DNA of 64,000 bases from Euptelea pleiosperma (taxonomy: Eukaryota; Streptophyta; Magnoliopsida; Ranunculales; Eupteleaceae), in NCBI GenBank assembly GCA_035048495.1, contig CM068553.1, forward strand, positions 13,579,190-13,643,189. The letters run 5' to 3'. The notes beneath the pieces are model-generated. The model saw only the letters and a list, made by a program, of their open reading frames with translations. It did no database searches and was not told the DNA's origin. The position numbers were made by a program, and so were the translations under genes. Positions 15,401 to 25,161 of this stretch are shown here, piece by piece (the first letter of the stretch is position 1; every line of letters starts with the position of its first letter).

Positions 15401-18400
15401 CAGATCGAGGATAGAAGTTGTAACACGTAATGAGGTTCATGAGTCGATATGTCAAAGTCAGCTCCCGAGAAGGGAATTTTTCCTCCCAAGCAAGGGTACA
15501 ACCACGCAACTAGGCAACAGTGTCAAATAAAGACACATCAATATCACAATTGACAGGGAAATCAACCGCATTCTCTGGACACGAGAGAGGGAGAACGGTA
15601 GCGATGATATCCAGGGAAATCTCTATGGTCCAACTTAGGATGAAAGATCAACAAGTCAAGTGCTCGTAGTTGACCGCATGGAGGTTGGCATAAAACCAAC
15701 GCACAAAAGTGGGGTAATTGAAATCGGATATCATAAGCATGGATTCCCAACCCTACTTGCTCACATCGCATGAACAAGAGTTTGGGAGAAATCAGAGAGT
15801 TTCACAACTCTCTCTAATGTTATGGCCTACGAGTGTAATACTTTTGAAAGTTTGATTCACATGTACCAGAAACGAACTACGGAGGACCGGAAGGAGGTGA
15901 GGATGGCTAGCGTTGGCATTTGGAGCGAGAAGGGCCTTCCTCCATGAGGACCACAAGCACCAGAAGCAAGAATGCCATCGATGCAAGATCCGAACCCTAG
16001 CATGAGTGATGGACACAAAGGAGCAAGAGGAAGCAAGGGGACGAACTCTAGAGGTATTGAGAGAGAAATGGGGAAGAAACAAGTGAAAAGAATGAAGCCC
16101 TGGATGTGTTTTTAAACTTATACAGACGATTGTTAGTATTCTCGTTTGAATGAGTCAGAGGTTCATTCAAACAAACCTGCAACTCGTTCGAACAAATTGT
16201 CAAGTCATTCGAACCAACTGTGTCAGCACACATAGACAAGGGCACTGACCCCTCTAGACACTCCTATATACATTATTACGTCCTATAATGCATGAAATGC
16301 AACTAAAAATGGTGCAAAACACATGAGTACACATGATCATATTATGAAATAATAAGCCCCAATAAAGAATTTCAGATATAGGATTAAGTCAACAAAAAAT
16401 AAACAAATCATTATAGAAAATTTTCAAAGATCTAGTCTATATCACTAGGCAAGTAAATTTTCATCACAAGGTTAGCTTTGGTGTCTGGTGAACTAAGTTC
16501 TCTCTAGTTAATATTTGGTCCTAAATTGAAGTTAAGACTTCATAAACACTAAGGTTCATCCAAGGATACCAATAGATCGAAAACATAGTCAGATCATCAT
16601 AAATGAAATAAGCACCAGAAAGAGTATTGTTCAATAACATGAAGGCTTATAATGGGATGATAATCACAATAGATGGCTTTCACACTAACCCTAGGTAGCC
16701 ATTTCCTATGTATAATTTTTTATGATCAATACAAAGAGGAGGCTTTCACACGGTGTGGATACAACATTTACACTTAAAATGGAAGTATCCGACACAGATA
16801 CGGCACCCATTTTGAAGTATCCTGGTATCATAGATGGCAACAAGTTCAGACCAAAACTCACAAGAAATAGTTGTGCATGTGCAAAATTCAAAGTGTAACC
16901 AACATGAGTATCCACTAACAAAAGAATAGTGAAAAAGACTATCATCAAAGATATTTAAATACTGAAGTCGAATTTAAGTCTAATTATCACCAGGCGTCTT
17001 ATAGAGGATTTTGGGTATAAAGATCCATAATATATATCAGTGCACCCAAAATGCAAGATGCAAAACTAGAAAATAAGACAACCAAAAATGAGACATGCAT
17101 ATTAGTATGTTATAATAATGCAAATGATGACATACTATATGCATGCAAAGACTCAACTAATATACAAACAAGATCATAGCTCTAGGAGACAAACAATATA
17201 AACATGAAAAGAACGGTCCTAGGCTATGAAGGAAGTGACACTCAATCAGTAGCACACTTGTCAACAATCTTCCTAAGGGAATCTATACACTTCAAATCCT
17301 CCTTTCTCACCCAAATGGTCTTATACTTTGGTCGCAAGGTTTGCTTCATTGCCATTTTAGTGGGTGGAATAGTGGGACGGACCTATCTCTTCCGATTCCT
17401 TTTGTTCCTGGCAAGGTAGTTAAAGGCCCAAGGTGCACTTAAGGCGCTAGGACCTCTAGTGCCTGAGGCGCAAGGCGAGGCACGCGCCTGATTGTAGCGA
17501 GGCGCAATATTAAAATTATAAGAAATATAAAAATAAAGAAAAATAACATCATAGACATAAAATAAGTAATCATTGGGCCATAAAACATAAAAGATAGCAA
17601 ATGTCGAAAATCTGAAGTAACCCAAAAGCAGTTCTAGTTAGCACTGTCATTATTTAAATACAAAACAAGTAATCAAAAAGCCATAAAACATAAAAGATAG
17701 CAAATGTTCAAAATTCAAATAGCCCTCAATTAGTTCTAGTTAACATCGACATCATTTAAAATATAATCATTAGTTTCATCCTCATCATCATCTGATGTGT
17801 TAGCCTCCTCAATATATTCTTCATCTTCTGTCTCCTCCGAATTGGCCTCTTCCTCTTCCGGTTCTCTTATTAAAGCCCTTGCTCTTACTCTTGACTTTGA
17901 TTGTGATCTAGTATTTGATGTCGATTCACCAAATCCAGCAACTCTCACAACAACACTCCATGTCAAGCTATCATCCTCAAACACTAATTTATCTTCTGCT
18001 ACTCTACCTTCTGTTTCCATCTCCTCAAGTAGTCATTCATTGCTTTCATTAATGTCTTTCAATGAGATAGATTCAATTGTATCTCTCCTATCATACCGAT
18101 GTTAAATATAATAGGCCAAAGAACAAATTCTTTTACAAAAAAACACGTATTTTAGTGAGGCGCGCTCCTGATAGGGCCTGGAGCCTAGTTTGAGGTGCAC
18201 GCCTTACTAAACGTGCCTCGCCTTGACCCTTCTAAGGCACTTGAGGTGTGCCTTGCGCCTGAGGCACGCGCCTTGACTACAGAGGTTCCTAGACCGAGCC
18301 TTAGAAGTTGACGCATGTGAAACTGCCTGAGATGGTTTATTCTTAGAAAGAGCCTTGAGATCTCTCTTTCTCTGCCGGAAATTGGTCCCTTTGCTCAAAA

Positions 18401-21400
18401 ATTACCGCATGGAGTCAACAGGGCCGATTCACATGTTGGCCAATTCACATGACCCTTAGGCCCACAATAAAAGCAAGTCGAAACACAGATAGGGAGTTTA
18501 GAAAGGTCAACAGGTGGTTTGGAAGGAACTTGAGCTTTTACGAACTTAGTTCTAGAAGAAGATGAGGAGATCATAGTATTATCATATCCAAGACCTCTCC
18601 TATCTCCATTCCATTTCCCAACACTAAGGATTTTTCAAGCTTTTCAATGCTTTGAAAAAATAAGGCAAGTCTCTCTTCAAATGGACAATTTCAAATCTCA
18701 GAAACTCCCTTTTCTCCAGACGAGTATGGAATTTAGTTTCCAGGAACTTGTTCTTGTCTAGGGGAACAAACTTTTCTTCAAGATGTTTAGCTCGAGAAGT
18801 GATCTGATCCACTTTGAGCTTCAAGGAATAGTTCTCTTGGTTAAGAGACTTGAGTTGCTCACTCAGTCTCTTATTAACTTTATTTAGCTTATGACTCTCC
18901 TTGTACAGCTCTTGATAGGCTGCATGGATGTCCTCCTCTGATTAGACTGGTCAACTTGTTTAGTTTGGTCATCTGCTTTCTTCTCAGCAGTGTCAGTGAT
19001 AGAGGCAGTGAAAGCCTTTTAATTGGTAGTATCACTACTATCACTTGAGCCATCAGACTCAGGCTCATTGTCATCCCACGTGGCATTCATTGCCTTAGTC
19101 TTTCCTTTCCCTTCATTGTTGGGATAGCCTGAGGAAATGTGTCTGAATCATCGACATTTGTAGCACTGCACCTTAGAAGACTTACGTTCTTTCTTTTTTA
19201 ACCTATCGTGAAGTTTAAGTTTCTCCATAGAATTCTAGGTTGGTCTAGGAAATTCCTTTTTCATTATCGGAAGAATTTTCTAAACTTCTTAACAACCAGA
19301 GCCATCTTCTCATCATCAAGATATAGGATTGAGTTCATATTCAAACTCATCTGTGTTGTCCTTAGAAGTTTTCAAGGCCTTACTCTTCTTGGATTGGCGC
19401 AAGGTAAGCTCAAAAGTCAGAAGTGAGCCAACCAAAGAGCATCGACATTATTACTCTTTTCAATAGCTATGACCTTAAGTTAGAATCTCTTAGGTAGAGA
19501 TCTCAAAACCTTTCTCACAACTTTGGACTCAGTGATTTTCTCACCTAGATTAAAGTCAAAAATGTCTCATTGTCATCCATGCTAATGGTCTCAAATCAAG
19601 AATTGACCGTCTAAAGTTTGGATATCTTTATAGTGGTGGCTCCTTCATGGGTAACCTCAAGGATATCTTATGCTTCTTTAGCAATGTCACAAGTTGATTT
19701 AAGATGGAATTCATTAAGTGTGACAGCATTAAAGATAGCATTGAGACCCTTATTGTTCCAGTTGGACTGTTCGGTTTCATCCTTCGTCCATTGCTCGTTG
19801 GGTTTGACATCAACCTCTCTAGAGCCTAGTACAATCTTTAGAGGTTTCCAACCTTGGACGGTGGACATCCAAACTCTCTCATCGAGAGATTTTAGGAAAG
19901 CTCTCATTCTAGCTTTCTAGCAGGCATAGTTATTACCATCAAACAGAGGTGGAGGAGTTAAGCCTATCGAGTGACCTATGCACTGATACCAGATAAAAAA
20001 CCCAAGTCAATGTATACGCAAGACCTGGAGTAGGGTGAATAGGTCCAATTTTAATTTAACAATAATTAAACCTATTCTAGAGGTCAGTGATCCGAGTAAA
20101 CCTATCGAATGCAATACTAAGCGAAAATAAATCAAATCAACCAATTGTAGTCCGATTATATCAGGGATATATTGTTCTTGAAGTTGTTTGATCAATTTTC
20201 AGAAACACACAATCACACAAAATAAACATGCGATATTTTACGAGGAAAACCCTTCCGGGGAAAACCCGGGAACCACGTCCAGTCGTGAAAGTGCACTAAC
20301 AGAAATTTGAGTACAAACATTACCACACACGATGTTACCCACTGAATGACAACTCAATAACCCCATGATTCTTCAGCCGCCGCTTGACCACTCCGTTTGT
20401 AGCTCCACACCTCGAATCCATGAGCATGCTATTTTAACACGATCACCTCACAATTCGAAATCCACTGAATCACCACCCGTATCCACGGGCAGCACTCGAA
20501 TCCATGAGTGCACTAAAGGTGTGAAGGTTTAAGTTCACAAAACGTGTTCAACACTAAAATACCTTTCTACTAGGTTGTTCAGGTTCTTGAGGATGACATT
20601 GAGGACACGAGGTGCTATCTAACTCATCTTGATATCCTGCTTTGGCCAGTCCTTCCTTTGACCAGCCAGGTTTCCTAGCCTCTACTTTCTTGCATCTTCT
20701 TCTCCTTCTAGTTCTTCCTAAATTATTGATTCATGAGCCTCAAAATATATGGTGCATAAGACCTGAGTAACCAGAATTGTCCATGTGGAATAACTGTCCC
20801 ACTCTCAAACCACGATTTCACGGTTTGAGTGTGGATCGGCCACCAGACCTGAGACCATGCTCTCAACTTCTTGAGAGCACAAACACTCTCACACGACAAC
20901 CCAATGTTGGCTCTCTGTCTCTCAGCCCCCACCTCACAACTATTGTTGCTGCCTCCTCTCAATTGATCTTCTTTTCTCTTCCTTCTCCTGCCATTGCTGC
21001 ATCTCACAGAAGCTTCAAATGCTGCCTTAGAAAATCAATGTATTTGCAAAGTAAGGGGGTTGAAGAAGAAAAGATGGGTAGAAGAAAGAGAAATGAAAAG
21101 GGCTTAGTTTATCTTGGAGGTGAGAGAAATTTGACTACAAAAACAGAAATCATTATGGAGATGCATTGGTTTTCCGTTGGATCTTTTCTCACTCAGGTTT
21201 CTGTTGACAACATGTATGTACACACAACATAATACATGCACGTCTCTTGCCCGGTTGTACTTATTTTGCTTTCTTAACATTGTTTACAACTAGTCGGTGG
21301 CATGATTCACAAAATAATTCGGAGTTTTTATGGCATGTGAGGTGCACCAAGTTTACGTATGTATGGGGCTTTTGAACATGCTTTAATGCGTTTAGACTAT

Positions 21401-24400
21401 GGACCATATGGTGGATAGAAAAGCATGCCATCCCAAAAGTCCCCAAATGTGTGTGTGCATGTATGCTCTGGAGGATGCTTCGGACTCTAGGATATTTTTG
21501 AATTTTGCACTTCTGCGCACCCACTTCTGCTCCACGCTCTGGTAAGACCACTAGCTGACTAGCATTTCTTTTGTTTTTCCTCATTTGAGGAATTAAAGGG
21601 TTAGACTTCCTATGGATTCTCGTCAAAGGAAAAGGTAAAGAATTGTTCCAATGTCCCCTATTGTATCTCTTTCTCTTACTCTTTTTGTTCTCCAGCTACC
21701 AGAAGAATAGCTTTAGGGTTATCAAAATAGAGCTTCATCAGTAAGCTTACCTTGAAGCACGACTCTTGCAATAGGCTCTCCAACTGCATCAACGCACATG
21801 CATGACGAACCAGGTGTCGTCGCATTATAGTATGCTTTGACACTAAATTCTGTCAACATAGTTTTCTTCTTGCTTTTGTAGGGTTCACAAGGTTTATCTA
21901 TAGTCAAAGTGCAATACCTAGATGTGAGATGTGTATGTGACAGAGTATGTGTCACAATCAGCATGTATAAGATGACACACACAAGTGACCATTTTTAGAG
22001 TATAAATTATAGAGCACCCGTTTGGTGATGATTTGTCTAATAATCTAATTGCATAGCATTATATGGGAGAATTCTCTCAACATTTAGAGAGTCTAAAATC
22101 TGATTGACATTTAAAGAATAAATTACATTTATAGTAAAAATAAAAATAAAATTGCCCTCAAGGCATAACAAAATGAAAAGATAAAGTAATATAGAAGTCA
22201 CGGGTAATCACGGAAACAGAACAGTAAATCTCTTAATGCTTCCAGTTTGTGTGGGGATGGGTGGTGTCTGTTTCAGAGTTGTACTAGATTAATCTTTGAC
22301 AAGGGTTTCATTCTATTGAATGAAATATTAGCCATTTTTGTATTGTTCTATAATGTATTGTGGTTGACCTTGTTATTATGCGAGCATTTTTTGCCCCTCT
22401 AAAAGTTTTTTTTAGCATGTATAACGACCAAAACCATTTGTTTTATTGAAGTGATCCATTGAGAATTATAGTAGAAGCATAATGTTGCTTTTATTTGCCA
22501 TCATGTGCTTCAGATAAAGTACATCCCTTTCTTGTAATATCTTTTCTATCTCAACAAATTTGTGTTAGTTAAAAATAAAGCTTAGCTAAATTTCTCTTTG
22601 GCTTTTTGAAATGGGATGCAGGAAGGAAAGGAGTATGCTTGACCCAATCTTAACCAGAGATGTATTAATCATGCCTCATAAAGGAATCTTGAGGGCTTGT
22701 GCCATGTATCTTCCAGTGAGTTGGTTTCCCTTTTATTTTCTTGTTTCAACTAAGTATATGTTTTTCCCCAGTAGGTTGATATATATGATATTGCGAACTT
22801 TCTAATGCAGGATTTGTGGAAAAGCCGATGCAGTCTTAAAAGGATTGAAGGTTTTGACCATTCAGTTGTAAATGCAACCATAGGGGCCTGTGGTGATATA
22901 CCTGCATCACAGGAGGGTCCCTGCCTGCCTTATTTTATTTGGCAGTGTGGGGAGGTCAAGGTAATTAATCTACAGTCGAACTTGTTTTTGCTAGTACCAT
23001 AATGGAATCTGAAGGGGAGATTATGTTTTTTCTTTGGTATCAGCATTTATACTTATCAGAAAAATAGACTAGCTTTTACACTGATATCGATTCAACCGTT
23101 GTTTGATATGTTTCAGCAACTCAGCGAGGTGTTTACAATCATGGAGTTTGATTTCTCAAAACCCATGAGTCCATGTTTTGGGAAAACCAAGGTATTGCAA
23201 TGTCCTTACTTCTAAAGAAGTGATTTACATTTCGGTCTTGAACAATGGTTCCAGTCTCTTTTGTATTATTTTGTACTAGATCATTTTCACGTTCCTGAAT
23301 TAGTTGTCTCATTGGGGGGTTGGGGGGGGGCAACTTCAGATAAACCCTGGGCCGTACGTTTTGGTGGCGTACTTGTTGAAATTCGGTCCTTGGGTGATAC
23401 TAAACAAGGTTTAAAATGTTGGTCTCTTTTAGCGTTTCGGTAAGCGTGACATTTCAACCTACATGGAACGGTACATTGGAAAAATAATGATATGTTTTAT
23501 ATGCAAAGATACAAAATACAGTATACTAAACTATTCTTAATGCTTAATTAAGCAAAAAAATATGATAGTTGATGAATAAATATTACTCCCAACCATGAAA
23601 TAATATGTATACCGATGTATCATACCGGTACCTTACCAGGATTAGATGTCTCGGCTGAGACATTCCGAGATGGAACGGTACTTTGATTCATGATATTAAA
23701 TGCATTTGTAAAATAACAAATCCCCTACTGTACCTACCTGCATACTTGTGTTTGAAAATCTGGAGTTCTGGTTTTAATTCATGAAGTTAGTATATATGAT
23801 TTATTACATGCACACCCACATGCAAATTCACACAAGGTGTCAGAGATGCTATCCACAAGAAATTGGCATATCGATGAGTTTGAGTACTCACACTGAAACA
23901 TTTATTTTCAAATTAATATTGAATCATAGAAGTAAAAAATTATATTAAATTACACCACGGAAGAATATATGATGGATTGAGGGTGTCATCATCCTTGATG
24001 GAAGCTGCTCTCCATACCTTACATGTGGTCCCCCAATTGGACAGGTTGATGTGCCGTGGACAATATGGTGATAGGGCTGATTGTGGATTCCTCACATCCA
24101 TCATATTTGATAATCCCTTCATTAAAAGCTATATAGTTCCTATATTAAAACCACCAAAACAAAAGAAAGAGAATAATTTACAGGTTTCATCCTGATTCCC
24201 ATTTCAAGGACTGATTAGCATGAGCTTTTGCATACACATATCGTACTGATACTCATTCTCAACAACAAATCAGAACCACTTTCTGCTAAGATGCCCGGAT
24301 ACGGATTTTGGTACAGGAATCAGGGATACAACTCTTCATTTCCCGAAATTAAGGACACGGGGCATGCTTAAAGTTTAGTTTTTTAAGCTAAATATCATTT

Positions 24401-25161
24401 TTTTCGTATTTGCATCATGCCAAAATGTAATGAAACTTATAAGATCACTAAGTTTTTCACAGTATGATTTGTTACAATACTATTCATATGTTTTTTTTTT
24501 TTGACAAAACAAGCAAGAGAATTGTTAGAAAGTTATAAAAAGAGCCAAGTGCAACAGGAAATGAGGAAATAGTAATGTAGATATCCATGCAGTAAGAGTA
24601 CTGTTTCGTGTCGGTACAAGTTTGCTGGGCATATTGAATTATTCTGGTATCATAGGCTGCCACTATATGTTTTTTGTTATTTACGTAGGTTAGTAAATTT
24701 TATATTTGAGTTTTGTGGTACTGCAGGTTGAGTTTACTAAGACTGGTATATGCCATGGATTCGCACTTTGGATTGATTGGGTAATGGATGCAGAGAGCTC
24801 CATTGTGTTAACTACAGGGCCAGGTACTCTTTTGCTCCCATGTAGAAATAAAGAACAGACTTCATTTTCGTCACTGCTGTTTTAGTCTTATCGTCTAACA
24901 AGTTCAAAAACTCGGATTTCGAGTTCATGACAGCCTTTTAATCGAGGAGGGAACTTAGAGATTTTTATTCAGTTTTTTCCTATCGGGCAACCTTTGATTT
25001 CAGATCACAGATATTGGAAACAAGGAGTGAAGCTTCTGAGCAAGCCTGTGACAGTTGGTAACCATGAATCATGCAGTATTGGTGAATGTTGTGCAACTGA
25101 GGTTGAGGCATTTTTCAACCCGTCAAACGGTGAACTCACAATAAAACATTCTTTTTTGTAA
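447..25161 (+). CDS. PRMT7: Protein arginine N-methyltransferase 7, 3' two-thirds of the gene (11 exons, 5' end outside window)
   Basis: Exons read by GT/AG and phase: 447-611, 699-817, 905-1008, 1907-2178, 4144-4380, 12647-12720, 22622-22715, 22811-22960, 23117-23191, 24727-24823, 25004-25161 (stop TAA). They total 1545 nt, exactly 514 codons plus stop, with no internal stop. PRMT7 transfers methyl groups from S-adenosylmethionine to protein arginines, giving monomethylarginine. The family has two tandem PRMT modules. The window holds the end of module 1 (KIFEFDFWKRPD, then WWVLQLDYEGTIFYSTAPRW) and module 2. Visible landmarks are DWCDHWKQCVWF, ERIAIYGD, the degenerate SAM-fold stretch DDSVFL to IFPGI, GEPFYY followed by LPWQNLRFW, ACAMYLPDLWKSRC, FIWQCGE, and the C-terminal WKQGVKLL. 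The active-site loop of module 1 would be upstream, so activity cannot be judged. The order matches Arabidopsis PRMT7 (At4g16570) from memory. Introns 5 and 6 are 8.3 and 9.9 kb and full of transposons. Confidence 0.93.
2768..3642 (-). mobile_element. 5'-truncated L1-type LINE 3' end in PRMT7 intron
   Basis: The element is on the minus strand. A poly(T) run at 2767-2780 is its poly(A) tail, preceded on the minus strand by CTTAATAAAGCCACTTATC. The insertion is flanked by a 17-bp target-site duplication differing at one base (2751-2767 and 3643-3659). Minus-strand translation, with frame breaks, shows the plant LINE zinc-binding C-terminal pattern: an HLLLHCDVARAVW-like stretch near 3480-3520 and an IYWGLWKERS-like stretch near 3310. 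It is not autonomous. A segment at about 3050-3310, containing GAGCTCTGATACCA-like primer-binding text, seems to be a secondary LTR-element insertion inside it. Confidence 0.75.
3050..3310 (-). mobile_element. LTR-element scrap with tRNA-Met-type primer-binding motif, nested in LINE
   Basis: On the minus strand the text TTTGGTATCAGAGCTAGC (about 3172-3192) matches the initiator-tRNA-Met primer-binding site (TGGTATCAGAGC) directly after a possible LTR end (...GTCCGTGACA). It interrupts the LINE reading frame. No second LTR or pol was found, so this is at most a small fragment. Confidence 0.45.
3712..4034. mobile_element. MITE with GGGT(T/C)GGGA ends, in PRMT7 intron
   Basis: The left end GGGTTGGGA (3712) is inverted as ATATCCCGACCC (ends 4034). 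The interior has the arms '...GAGGATGATC...' seen in the element at 38783-39133, so the two are relatives. Flanks are low-complexity TATATA, so the target-site duplication cannot be read safely. The element ends about 110 bp before the 4144 splice acceptor. Confidence 0.6.
4381..6390. other. First part of PRMT7 intron 5, no gene seen
   Basis: No exon or intact transposon is recognised. An imperfect tandem duplication of about 45 bp, containing TCCTTCTTTGCTT(T/C)AAGTAT, lies at 5083-5165. The stretch at 5770-5990 resembles a degraded copia LTR but has no matching partner. Confidence 0.4.
6395..8240 (-). pseudogene. Ty1/copia pol fragment (integrase tail, reverse transcriptase, RNase H), degenerate
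   Basis: Minus-strand reading, with many frame breaks, gives copia pol in order. At 8240-7960 are the post-integrase FGCxC-like and VGYxxxxxxYQCFDP-like pieces followed by RHFYVSMDITF. At 7103-6950 is the reverse transcriptase core, with the catalytic YVDD box (MYVDDIIIIGDD) and FEIKNLGPLRYFLGIEVA. At about 6780-6440 is the RNase H region, with RYLKSGHNCGFLY-like and GYADAGWARNATDRCSTSG-like text. It is broken by stops and frameshifts, and no LTR pair could be assigned. It lies antisense within PRMT7 intron 5. Confidence 0.8.
7276..7329 (-). mobile_element. Ultra-short retroinsertion (30 nt) with 12-bp target-site duplication
   Basis: CCTTTAAGTTGA occurs at 7276-7287 and again at 7318-7329, flanking a 30-nt insert that starts with a poly(T) run and ends ATATTAA. 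Read on the minus strand the insert is a short 3' end plus poly(A), as expected of an extremely 5'-truncated LINE or SINE insertion. It lies within the degenerate copia fragment, so it is younger than that element. Confidence 0.65.
8777..9283. mobile_element. Candidate hAT-like nonautonomous element
   Basis: The segment starts TCAAGGTTCTAAACTTC and ends CGAATTTTAAAAC, with many internal AATTCG motifs. Flanks GATGGCAG (8769-8776) and GATGGTGG (9284-9291) match at 7 of 8 positions, the duplication size of hAT elements. It seems to split another MITE that carries the GGCGGAGCCAGG-type end (about 8714). Confidence 0.4.
9515..9750. mobile_element. Fold-back MITE of the CACGTG...GATGTTTGG family, right end truncated
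   Basis: The left arm (GAGCCACGTGTCACACTC, ATGGATGTTCGGCCC, CAAAAATCAGCTTGATTAG) is inverted in the right arm (AATCACTAATGAGGCTGATT). The right arm lacks the outer part. This family recurs at 28600, 33772, 36030, 39520, 40297, 49400 and 60240. Confidence 0.65.
9885..10130 (-). mobile_element. LTR-element end with tRNA-Met primer-binding site
   Basis: On the minus strand TTGGTATCAGAGCAAGG (about 9878-9894) is a clear initiator-tRNA-Met primer-binding site. It follows a sequence of LTR style (minus-strand CCTCTTATGAGAGG, then ...AACCCTAATCC...). It may be the 5' LTR side of the minus-strand copia fragment at 6395-8240, but I found no second LTR. Confidence 0.5.
10195..10660 (+). repeat. Two tandem copies of a ~250-bp unit with primer-binding motif between
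   Basis: Segments around 10231-10395 and 10480-10650 are similar at a spacing of about 250 bp. Both contain TTGGTATACAT, GAGGGCGAAACAA, CAAACCTTCCTAC and a GATCTTTTGGG tail. Between them TGGTATCAGAGC (10407-10418) is a tRNA-Met primer-binding site on the plus strand after TTTAACA. The pattern fits rearranged LTR plus leader copies. The same tail (GGTCGATCTTTTGGGG) recurs inverted at 27717-27745. Confidence 0.5.
10669..10863. mobile_element. hAT-like MITE with perfect 8-bp target-site duplication
   Basis: The terminal inverted repeat CTATGATGCCCGGATAC is mirrored by GTATCGGGTATCATAG. The flanks are GTGTCATT at 10661-10668 and at 10864-10871, identical. Length is 195 bp. Relatives or single ends lie at 16770-16835, 24290-24655 and 61255-61345. 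Confidence 0.8.
11102..12100. mobile_element. Nonautonomous hAT-like element (~1 kb), GGGCTCGGGTTGGG-rich ends
   Basis: The ends are TAGGGCTGCAACTCGGGCGG and CCGCCCAAGTTGCAGCCCTA. The 8-bp flank ATTATATG is repeated exactly (11094-11101 and 12101-12108). Subterminal regions are dense in GGGTTGGG and CCCGAGCCC motifs on both sides. No transposase frame is seen inside. It lies within PRMT7 intron 5, ending about 550 bp before the 12647 exon. Confidence 0.85.
12991..14291 (-). repeat. 3' LTR of the 12991-20553 element
   Basis: This LTR begins TGTAAGGTCT and ends ATTTTTCA on the minus strand, about 1301 bp. At 13880-14000 it contains repeated GGTTCAAACCAA-like near-palindromes. At 13484-13520 it has short tandem copies of CCACGAGCAACTCTCCAAT. 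It borders the purine tract at 14292. Confidence 0.75.
14816..16082 (-). pseudogene. Env-like / 'putative plant transposon protein' region of the LTR element
   Basis: Minus-strand reading, with stops, contains LTYRLMNLITCYNFYPRSGH, then INLPRWIYEVI, and LHELGALQGE near the end. This resembles the region downstream of pol in Sirevirus-type copia elements, the 'putative plant transposon protein' family (LLHRI...LPRSGH...INL pattern). The identification rests on remembered family pattern. Frames are broken, so it is not functional. Confidence 0.5.
17412..18284 (-). mobile_element. hAT deletion derivative with a transposase C-terminal tail, nested in the LTR element
   Basis: The ends are related inverted repeats: CAAGGTAGTTAAAGGC at the left, and CTCTGTAGTCAAGGC as the reverse complement of the right. 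Many GCCTGAGGCGC-like subterminal motifs flank them. Flanks GTTCCTGG (17404-17411) and GTTCCTAG (18285-18292) match at 7 of 8. A minus-strand frame of 94 codons (17736-18020) begins METEGRVAEDKLVFEDDSLT and ends in an acidic Glu/Asp tract. This resembles the tail after the dimerisation domain of plant hAT transposases. The catalytic part is missing. Confidence 0.6.
18400..19930 (-). pseudogene. Degenerate copia-type gag of the LTR element
   Basis: Minus-strand text starts with RMRAFLKSLDERVWMSTVQG and NEFHLKSTCDIAKEAW-like pieces, typical of the UBN2/copia gag region (19907-19650). A zinc-knuckle-like QCYKC...HISSGYP with the last Cys replaced lies at about 19130-19175. Charged, possibly coiled-coil text follows at 18900-18620. 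Several in-frame stops show it is dead. Confidence 0.65.
20554..22621. other. Remainder of PRMT7 intron 6, no gene seen
   Basis: The sequence changes abruptly at 20553 where the truncated LTR ends. No exon is visible until the acceptor at 22621. A repeat shared with the DNAJC11 intron lies at about 20760-20890. A 151-codon plus-strand open frame at 20777-21232 sits in this repeat and has no recognisable domain. Confidence 0.45.
20760..20890 (+). repeat. Copy 1 of a dispersed repeat shared with 59850-60055
   Basis: Shared motifs in the same order are CAGAATTGTC or its equivalent, AACTGTCCCACTC, CGGTTTGAGTG, CCACCA, ACCATGCTC and TTTGAGAG-like text. The second copy at 59850-60055 is interrupted by a 19-nt poly(T) insertion. 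Family unknown. Confidence 0.5.
23445..23700. mobile_element. MITE-like fragment in PRMT7 intron 9
   Basis: GGAACGGTAC motifs occur near both ends (23465 and 23673), with ATACCGGTACC and TCTCGGCTGAGACA between them. It resembles the 'GATACCG/GTCTCGGCCGAGAC' repeats at 53590 and 62010. Boundaries are approximate. Confidence 0.35.
24290..24655. mobile_element. hAT-like MITE of the GATGCCCGGATAC family, in PRMT7 intron 9
   Basis: The left end CTAAGATGCCCGGATAC matches the element at 10669. The right end TTCTGGTATCATAG is the mirrored terminus. A poly(T) insertion at 24490-24502 lies inside. The target-site duplication is not clear. Confidence 0.5.

Larger units (their letters stand above)
12991..20553 (-). 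mobile_element. LTR retroelement lacking visible pol (gag + env-like), in PRMT7 intron 6
   Basis: The homologous LTRs are 12991-14291 (complete) and 19994-20553 (truncated). They share text such as CCTATTCTAGAGGT, GATATTTTACGAGGAAAAC, CCAGTCGTGAAAGT and ACAAAACGTGTTCAACACT. Read on the minus strand: truncated 5' LTR, primer-binding site TGGTATCAGTGC (19980-19991), gag (about 19930-18400), env-like region (about 16080-14820), purine tract GAAGGGAGAGAT (14292-14303), and a 3' LTR starting TGTAAGGTCT. Integrase and reverse transcriptase motifs were not found between gag and env-like. The organisation suggests a non-autonomous Ty1/copia (Sirevirus-like) derivative. A hAT element is nested at 17412-18284. 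Confidence 0.75.

Noticed and set aside
15297..15530. Plus-strand 77-codon frame as a gene
   Set aside because: It is antisense to the env-like region of the LTR element.
20777..21232. 151-codon plus-strand frame as a gene
   Set aside because: It lies in PRMT7 intron 6 within a dispersed repeat, with no domain or conserved motif.
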